Shown here piece after piece: positions 57,160 through 64,000 of a stretch of DNA of 64,000 bases (the stretch's first letter is position 1; each line of letters opens with the position of its first letter). The stretch comes from Epinephelus fuscoguttatus. Lineage: Eukaryota > Chordata > Actinopteri > Perciformes > Serranidae. The DNA lies in contig NC_064767.1 in the NCBI RefSeq assembly GCF_011397635.1, positions 4,089,501-4,153,500 on the forward strand. The letters are read 5' to 3'. Both the position numbers and the translations under genes were made by a program. The notes beneath the pieces are model-generated. The model searched no databases, was not told the origin of the DNA, and worked only from the letters and a program-made list of their open reading frames with translations.

Positions 57160-57600
57160 ATTGTGTCTTGGAAAACAAAATACAATGGGATTTAAAGAGG
57201 TGGAGATTTATACCAGGCGGAAGATTAAACAAGCAGAGACAACGAAAATGATGGTATGCCCAAAATTTTTATTCTCATTCCAAGCATTGCCAATTCAAAT
57301 CCACAGATTTAAGTTTAATATATGGAATAAGATTAGTGTAAATTCTGTATGGAATAATAAAAAACAGAATTAAATTTAAAATCTTGCAGGCAAGAAACAG
57401 GAGGAAGGTCTGGGTGTGCCCAACCTGCAAAATTATTTTTTGCAGTACACATTCCTTGCAATAATGAATTAGATGACTCCTGAAACAGATGCAAAATGGA
57501 TTCATAGAGAAAAGAAAATAGCAACAATATCAATAACTATTCGACCATTCGTCGGGAGAGCAGCAATGACAAAACATGTAGGACAGTGTAAATGTGTGGC
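57160..57600 (+). pseudogene. L1-like LINE C-terminal fragment
   Basis: Successive plus-strand frames read CPKFLFSFQALPIQI, FNIWNKI and VWNNKKQ, then, after a shift, QEEGLGVPNLQNYF, then MTPETDAKWIHREKKIA. The order and content match the region after the reverse-transcriptase domain in fish L1/Tx1-type LINEs, where 'LPKFLYLFQ.LPI.IP', 'FIW', 'GGLGLPNL..YY.A.QL' and 'W..P' follow one another. Frameshifts and stops (for example after NKKQN and AIMN) mean it is dead. Endonuclease and catalytic parts are absent. Confidence 0.6.
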
Positions 57601-57719
57601 AGACAGTCACAAATGGGAAATGTGCATCTATACTTCTAAGCCAGTATTATATATTATTCAGAAATGGGCTGTTCTACAAAATGACGAGTCAGTTTTGGTA
57701 TCGTAAGTACATTTCCAAG

Positions 57720-59045
57720 CTAGCAGTTTTAGTATTTTAATATAGTAAAACTAAAAATGCACGACTTCTTATGTGAAACCGTTTTTCTACATTGTGGTGT
57801 TGCTACTTAAGTAAAAGCTCCGATGATCCTAAACACTGTACAACAAAAAGAAAAGAGAGACATACATACAGAGTTCAGCACATCAGTTTAATTAAACTTT
57901 ATGTGATCAAATATATTCACATCTGTAGACACAAACCAGCTCCACAATAATTCTGTCATCTCAGGAAAGCCAGGCACATAACCTTGCATAAAAATTTATT
58001 AAAATAAATTTTGAATAAATGGCAGAGAAATCAGCTTTTAAGTAAGAGCAGCTGACAGATGTAGGCAAAACAGACTGACAATACTCCACAGCAGGTCTAC
58101 ACACAGACGTGTAGAGACCAGGATGAGCCAGAAAACAGCTAAATATGACTGCTGAATTACAAACTGAGTCTTTTCCAGAAATGTTTCTCCATCTGAGGCT
58201 CATTTGGCCCCTGTATATTTGGCAAAGTAAAAACAACATGTTCACACAACACAAATGACTTCTTCAGAAACATCCTGTAAATGTATACGTCTGTTTCTGT
58301 CTTTATCACAAGTAATGCAATGCAGCAAACCTAAACTTATCTTGCTGCTACCTCATCTGACAGTTCATCCCAGTGATCCAAAAGAAATGGCTGACTTCAG
58401 CAGCATGACTTCATTTCTTAAAAATCATAAAACAATTTTGCAGTAGCTGCTAATACCTGCTTTCCTTTATTGTACAACACCCAAAAATATAAACCGAAAC
58501 ACAACAACAAAACCTTAAGGTAATCAAAATAATGTTTCACCAGACAAACATGCGTGGATAACTGAGGTGGGGTGTGTCTCAAAACTAAGACAGTCTGATG
58601 TTTCAGGGTTGAGCCTGTGGAACAAGTGAAGATGTCATATTAAGTTATAACAGCAGATTTCTACAGCTAAAATAATTAAAAGGCTGTTGCATTAAGTTGT
58701 GAGGGACATGCTCCTGTAAATGGCTAATTGAGATATTTGTGTAATACAATCTGTAAAGTGCGTGAATCCCAGATGTCAGAGCAGTTCCCACTGCAATTAT
58801 GATGTAAGCTAACACATTTGACTCTTGATAATGTGGTAGATTATAGTAATACAGTAGTAACATGAGTAAATCACAGATGAAGGGATTCATTACATCAGTC
58901 GTTTCCAGCCTGGGGGTCACAAGATGATTAGCCTATTGGTTTAGTTAAGGATCAACGCAAGCTGTTTACTTTGTATTGATTTCATTTCTCTTAACAGAGA
59001 CAGAAACCAACCTAACTCAAACATGCCCTTGTGAAGCTGCACTTG
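57720..59045. other. No gene seen
   Basis: AT-rich with no recognised exon or repeat family. Confidence 0.35.
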
Positions 59046-59049
59046 ATTT

Positions 59050-59565
59050 AATGAATCATTGTGAACAGAATACTGGAATTGGAAGTGAGCTTCATTTGTG
59101 TCACTGGAAGTTCGGCCATCTTGGATGAGGCCATGGTCATCCTGTCCTTCACAGTACTCACCTGGGCAAAGTAATCATGGTCGAGAGGTGCCACCTGAAG
59201 CCATGACACCTCATTCACCAAGGCTGCCCACTGCGACTCCCCTCCATCACACTCAGCAGGTGGCTGGTCGTCCTCCTCTATGGCCTCCTCTGGCTCAACC
59301 CCCACCCCGACACATACGTCATGTAATATAACACATGCAGTCATCACCTGTACACAAGACAGGGCAAACAGACATCTCTCTAGATATATGGCAACTCAGG
59401 ACATCAGATTGTGTGATACAAGGTGCGGTTATGTGACTATAGCAATTGTTGGGCATAAAAAATGTTGGGTATTTAAAAGACAATTACCTAATGTATGAGA
59501 AACACTAGGAGGATTCATCATCTTGGGGACGCACTGTGGATGTACTTCAGGTGCTTCCTGAAGTG
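59050..59565 (-). pseudogene. PIF/Harbinger transposase C-terminal remnant
   Basis: On the minus strand, 59565-59515 reads MTLQEAPEVHPQCVPK. After an unrelated stretch of about 160 bp, 59352 onward reads VMTACVILHDVCVGVGVEPEE. In Harbinger/HARBI1-type proteins these are adjacent: E-V-x-P-x-x-V-P-x-(V/I)-I-x-A-C-x-x-L-H-N-x-C. The gap is bounded by a 'tacag' before VMTAC and a 'gtaatt' after the other part, so it may be an intron or an insertion. An acidic tail (EEAIEEDDQPP) follows. The catalytic DDE residues lie upstream and are not visible. Probably a decayed transposon gene. Confidence 0.5.
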
Positions 59566-59569
59566 TCAT

Positions 59570-60925
59570 TTGTTTAATTTGTGTGTGATTACATATATTA
59601 CATAGCACATATTACAACACAACATTTTACATAAACCACTTCAGGCCTGCCGTCATTACAAAGACCCATCTTAATGGTGACCCTTTAAATGTTTGGTGGC
59701 AGCGTTTAAAGCTGTTCCCTTTCCCGTTTCACTGGCAGCGTCAGTCAGCCTCTGTCTCTAGTTTATTACATTAAGCTGTGTTTTGTAGTTGCTGTCCATA
59801 CGTTGTAAATTCATTAGCACGGCATTTGTTGGAACACTAGATGCTCTAACCTCTATGGGAGAGTTAGTAAAATTCTCCACACCAGTAATTGGCATGACAA
59901 CAAGAAGCAAACTTTCCCAATCTGATTATGGGTCCTCAGCGTTATTTCTTGACATGGGGGAACTGACACAACTGGAAGTAATGGGGAGATATTGTTTGCC
60001 AGTTAGTGTACCTGTTCACCTTCAGTTTTTTACCAACCTTTCCACATCGTTGGCAAAGACGCTGACAGTACAGTCTCCTCCTTCGTGCTGACTGCTGTCG
60101 ATAATTCCACTTTGTTTCATCCCTCCATTTCAACAAAAGAGTTGTTGAGGACAACTGCCACTGTTGCATCTATCTTCCACAAATGTTTGGTCTTGTTTAA
60201 ATGCTGCAGATGGGAGTCTAACTACAGTGGCTGGCAAGAAAATGCGAATGGCCCCAGCGAGAGTGTCCATTTCCAGTGATTATACTCAAAAGACAACAAA
60301 CCTATCATATTTAATTCTTGCCAATATATTCCCCTAAATCTTACATACTGGACCTTTAAATTACCAGTCAGCCAATTTTACATATCTGTAGCAATGAAAA
60401 CAAATGTGCATCAGAAGCTATGAAAACCAAAAGGTAACGTAAAAACTTTAACTTGTAAAAGTATGATTTAGAAGAAGAACTGTTTAACGACACACAATGG
60501 CTCCTCAAGACGCAGTGAAACTATTGTCTTTGTGAGACATAACTGGTCAGTTGTTCAGTCGGACACAAACACACACTAGTTTCCTGACATGGCATGCGTC
60601 ATGCTGGCAGGGTGGTGGGCAAGTGTGTGTCTGTGTTGTGCGTGTGTGTGTGTGTATTGCGGGATGGCAGCATGTGTGGACATGCTTCCCATTCCATCAG
60701 TGACAGCTCTCAGCTGTCCTCCCGTCTGCCTCCTTCCTGTCTCCCTCTATGTCCCCTACACTGTCCATCCGTCTGTCTCTCCTCCTCTCCCCAGTGCTGT
60801 CTGTCCTCATGCCTCTCACTGCCTCCTCTCTGTCTCACTGATATAAGGTGCTATACTGGAGTCATTACTGTAAGAAAAACTTCCACATGTATGGGAAATG
60901 ATGACAGTGTTGATTTGTGTGTAGT
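59570..60925. other. No gene seen
   Basis: Contains a pyrimidine-rich stretch at 60715-60840 (ctccttcctgtctccctc type) whose frames are low-complexity. Nothing recognised. Confidence 0.35.
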
Positions 60926-60929
60926 CAGA

Positions 60930-60932
60930 GCG

Positions 60933-61012
<80 letters not shown>
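60930..61012. repeat. (CG)5(CA)36 microsatellite
   Basis: Alternating CG (about 60931-60940) continuous with about 36 CA units to 61012, the longest simple repeat in the window. Alternating purine-pyrimidine of this kind favours Z-DNA. It generates a His-Thr frame on one strand and a Cys-Val frame on the other, neither real. Confidence 0.97.
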
Positions 61013-61014
<2 letters not shown>

Positions 61015-61291
61015 CCCAGCTGTCTGCTGTGCCTTGAAGTGTGCTGAGAGGTGGGGGTGCTGTTGGGTGGGGGGAGGTGGAACGGAGAAACCAGAGCTCT
61101 CATACTGGGCGAACCACCTTCCCACTACTCACTTTAACGCCAAAGGGCCTGCCGCAGCTTCAGTGTGTGTGTGTGTGTCTCAGTGTAAAGTCAGTTAGCC
61201 TGAGGTTAGCCTGTGACCTGCTAACTGCTCAACAGCACGTTAACTGAGTGGATGCTGTAGATTTCTGTTTTCATAAACGTCTGGTGGAGAT

Positions 61292-61346
61292 ATGAACCTC
61301 TCTAAGGTCCAGGTCTTACTGGCATGGATCCTCGTTGTACTTGCTG
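61292..61346 (+). CDS. Candidate first coding exon with signal peptide
   Basis: ATG at 61292 opens MNLSKVQVLLAWILVVLAG: a short polar start with one Lys, then a hydrophobic core of about 12 residues ending in small residues, a textbook secretory signal peptide. The frame runs into G|GTAAGT at 61346/61347, a strong splice donor giving a phase 1 junction, the usual phase after signal-peptide exons of secreted and immunoglobulin-type proteins. A (GT)n run starts 12 bp after the donor. No second exon could be identified to the right edge: candidate acceptors near 61679 give stops in this phase. Protein identity unknown. Confidence 0.4.
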
Positions 61347-61355
61347 GTAAGTCTT

Positions 61356-61358
<3 letters not shown>

Positions 61359-61401
<43 letters not shown>
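61359..61401. repeat. (GT)n microsatellite
   Basis: About 21 GT units followed by a G-rich stretch (ggggaggggggg). It lies just inside the putative intron after the candidate signal-peptide exon. Confidence 0.96.
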
Positions 61402-61403
<2 letters not shown>

Positions 61404-62030
61404 GAGGGGGGGTCCTTGGTATTTCAACCTTCTTGGTTATGTTTTTTAGCTCGCAGGTCTTAAAACTGTCTGAATGAAGAGGTAAACACAGTCTTGCAGT
61501 CTTGGTCGCTGTATTCAAAGCTCTTTAAACAATACCACAAACTAAACTCACTTTAAAATGTTTTGAACTCATCAAAGAAGCCTGCTGTTTCTAGAAGTCT
61601 AAAACAAATCTCCACAACTTAAACTATTTAGAAAACAGCCTCCCAGCTGTCATTTTACGCATGTTCTACATATTTCAGCATGCATGTTGCTCAGTTCATG
61701 TCCTCTGTGGATGAAGTACTGATTCCTCCAGAGACTGTGCTCGTGTGTCCAGTGGCATTGCTCAGAAACAGGAGACTGCTTCCTGACACATGGCCCGACA
61801 CCAGGTGAAGGCACTGTGAACACTCTCTCACTGTATATGTGTTTTTTATATTGGGAAGTTAACGTCCTGTGCTATAGTTCATTTACTGGATAAACCTTTG
61901 GGAAACAACAGGATGAAATAACCAGACAGACACTGCTTTTAGCTTTGTTTCATCAAATTAAAGAGATATCAGGGCGGGGACAATATTTTATCCTCCAATT
62001 CAACACTGTCATGATACCTGGAGGCCAATT
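61402..62030. other. Putative intron; no exon seen
   Basis: A plus frame at about 61685-61798 (SSVDEVLIPPETVLVCPVAL) is open, but its phase does not fit the upstream donor, and it ends within a few residues. Confidence 0.3.
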
Positions 62031-62036
62031 TGATAC

Positions 62037-62090
62037 AGAATCAGAAATACTTTATTGATCCCCGAGGGGAAACTGATTCATTGCAGTCCC
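62037..62090. repeat. LINE-tail-like motif (ACTTTATTGATCCCC...GGGGAAACT)
   Basis: 'aaatactttattgatccccgaggggaaactgattcattg' contains the near-palindrome GATCCCCGAGGGGAAAC. Sequences of this form are widespread in fish genomes at the ends of retroposons. Only the motif is seen; the attached element is not recognised. Confidence 0.4.
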
Positions 62091-62262
62091 TGCGATGTAA
62101 GGAATACAGAATTATAAGAAGAAAGAAAATAATGTATGTATGAAGTAATAAAATAGAAATAAAAATGTGCATTATGCTACAATGTTTAAAACTGCTACGT
62201 AAGATATTAAGAATAAAGATGTTCACTGTACTGAGCCTGTAAGTGTGTATTGTGCTACATAA

Positions 62263-62535
62263 CTACTATCTTACATTCAAAAATATAATGAATATGTAGT
62301 TTTCCCTTATGTTGGTACTGTGACTTTTAAGTACTACAGTTCTAAAAGTATTGCGATTCGATATGATGACTTATTGCATTTTTTGGCACTACATCATGGG
62401 AAAAAGGTAAATCATACTCTTCTGGAAACAGCTTATCATGAGACATATTTAAAAGAAAACGATGCACCTAACATATCAGTATTTCTGACGGCTATACCAG
62501 CAGCATCATATACTGCATCAAATATTGGTAAATGA
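62263..62535 (+). CDS. Unidentified 90-codon open frame
   Basis: Open from after a stop at 62260 to a TGA-free end at a TAA-type stop (62533-62535). The first internal ATG-like start is unclear. Residues include FPYVGTVTFKYYSSKSIAI, RYDDLLHFLALHHGKKVNH and ENDAPNISVFLTAIPAASY. Composition looks protein-like rather than low-complexity, in an AT-rich stretch where 90 open codons are somewhat unusual. No upstream AG acceptor is strong, no domain is recognised, and it could be an exon of the gene starting at 61292, a fragment of a mobile element, or chance. Confidence 0.25.
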   Translation, partial: LLSYIQKYNEYVVFPYVGTVTFKYYSSKSIAIRYDDLLHFLALHHGKKVNHTLLETAYHETYLKENDAPNISVFLTAIPAASYTASNIGK

Positions 62536-62766
62536 CATACAAATGTTTCTATGGTCTTATTTTAACTATTTTATTTCAGTGACGTACTTTGTGACCTCAC
62601 TCTGTGACAGATGTTATATTAAATAAACTTTATATTTACTAAAATGTACAATAAAATAAATAAAGATTAAAAACTTTTTTGACAGAAGCTTCAGCACCAA
62701 GACTCACAGAGAGCTGGGTCTAATTTGTGTCACAGCAGCAACAGAAAGTTTGCTGATCCAACAGGG

Positions 62767-63172
62767 CAACACACGGTTACTCCGACCTCGTCACATATTG
62801 ACGTTTGGTCATGGACTTTACATGTCGTCATATGGCTTGCAAGGTACCCTGGGTGTGTTGGTTGCTGACGTTCTAGAACGCCATCTCAAGTTCTGCCTGA
62901 AAGGTACATGGTCACCCTAAAACGCAACCACGTGCATTAGTTGTTGAAGGAAATAAAGTCAATTTGCAGTGTTGACATAGTGACCGACACAGTGTGTTTA
63001 TTTTGAAAGAGACTGTATGCAAACTGTGTATTTTGAAAACAGACAATGCATGTAACAGGCTGAAGTTGACATGGCATCCTAGATGTTAACAACCAACACA
63101 CCCAGGGTACCTTGCATGTCACATTTTGACCAAACATTGATATGTGCCGATGTCAGATTGAGAAAGTATTGC
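62767..63172. mobile_element. Family A repeat, copy A10 (fold-back form)
   Basis: The left arm (62767-62890: 'cgacctcgtcacatattgacgtttggtcatgg', 'caaggtaccctgggtgtgttggttgctga') is repeated inverted at the right (63035-63172: 'aacaaccaacacacccagggtaccttg', 'gaccaaacattgatatgtgccgatgtcagattgag'). The arms are about 120-135 bp with roughly 80-85% match. The middle holds the normal family A inner part in reverse ('gtgtgtttattttgaaagagactgtatgcaaac'), so the element consists of two left ends joined head to head. Confidence 0.7.
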
Positions 63173-64000
63173 CTGCACACGTAGCTGCAGCAGTTTACAA
63201 CTCAGTCTTTGAGTTCGAAACTGTGTCTGTAACTTCCTGTGCAAAGCAGAAATGAGAGTGTGTTTGCATTTGTCCTTCAGCTCCCCTAAAAGAGGCGGCC
63301 CTGCATTGTTAGCATTCCTCTCTGCATTCATATTTAAGGCATTTACTGTAGCTGTTGTCCTCCTCAAGAGTGATTTATATTTATCAGTCAGTAGGAATGG
63401 GTTCAGTGTCTTTGTCCAAGGACACATGGACAGCACACATGCTTTCTGATGCACACACTGTCTCTTGGGGGGGAATTAAACCTGTGACCATTCAAATACT
63501 GCCGTCCCTGCCTCTCCAAACTGTGGATCACTTTCCAGATCTTTTAAATAGTCTGTATTCCTGTGCTTGATCTTCTCTTTGATGATTTTCTCTATCATTC
63601 AAACAAATGTTTCACCCATAAAGTGCATCGTCTGCTTATCTCCATCCACTGATCCCTGAAAATGAATACACTGCACATTAATTAAATGCTCATACCCCCA
63701 TATTGCCCAAACTCTGCTTCAAAAGAAAGACAGTAATTATAACATAATGTGACTGGTTTATCTGCGACACAAATAATGAGACCTTGACTTTAATTACTGA
63801 AAACATCTACTGAACATCAAATTACATGATCTGCTCGTACCTACCGTGAAGCATCGGGGTCTTGGCAGAAAGACAACATATGATTTAAGATTAACTGTAA
63901 ACAGCAGTGTCCTCTGTATCGATCACATGACCATTAAAACCTAAAAATATTATATTTACAAAGACTCAAACGCAACATTAACAACAGCTCTGAAAAGGCA
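63173..64000. other. No gene seen
   Basis: Single-copy-like sequence to the window edge. Confidence 0.35.

Noticed and set aside
60594..61198. Cys-Val and His-Thr frames of up to 147 codons
   Set aside because: They are driven by the CA microsatellite and do not read as protein outside it.
61680..61800. Second exon for the signal-peptide gene
   Set aside because: With the phase fixed by the donor at 61346, the acceptor at about 61679 leads to an early stop. The open frame here is in the wrong phase.

Overview
This window reads as nuclear DNA of a bony fish, probably a percomorph teleost. The evidence is its density of CA/GT, GAGG, TTTA and TGAA microsatellites, short hAT MITEs, a tRNA-headed SINE with an L2-like tail, decayed fish-type LINEs and a decayed, intronless copy resembling fish selenoprotein T. 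It is gene-poor. No complete host gene can be supported. The best host-gene candidate is a short signal-peptide exon with a good splice donor near the right edge (61292-61346, +).

Layout. 0-15 kb: single-copy-like sequence with copies of two dispersed TIR families, here called A (GTTG/CAAC ends) and B (an element with an internal 57-60 bp minisatellite), LINE reverse-transcriptase debris, and a 701 bp hAT MITE. 14-18 kb: a SINE with a perfect 10 bp target-site duplication, plus a cluster of an unnamed AT-rich repeat (D). 18.8-19.3 kb: frameshifted SELENOT-like pseudogene on the minus strand. 21.4-22.5 kb: a LINE reverse-transcriptase region split by a hAT MITE that itself carries a long palindrome. 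24.3-25.3 kb: hAT remnants with a truncated BED zinc-finger reading frame. 28.3-36.4 kb: a cluster of DNA transposons, made of two elements with AGCCC ends and 3 bp duplications, a 3,031 bp element (C) with 251 bp inverted repeats of about 97% identity, and a small hAT MITE. 37-45.6 kb: two copies of a repeat with a tandem unit full of nuclear-receptor-like half-sites, flanking another family A copy that carries a nested 854 bp element, and a B copy split by a LINE fragment. 49.6-55.3 kb: more family A copies and hAT MITEs. 57-63.2 kb: an L1-like fragment, a Harbinger-type transposase remnant, long CA and GT runs around the candidate first exon, an unidentified 90-codon frame and a fold-back copy of family A.

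The most notable pattern is that families A, B and C, which look unrelated inside, share the terminal motif CAACCYRRTC followed by C-rich sequence. This suggests a common transposase source that is not encoded here. Element C is the youngest-looking and best-bounded member, with a 7 bp target-site duplication. All family labels A-E are local names made for this window. No database search was possible.
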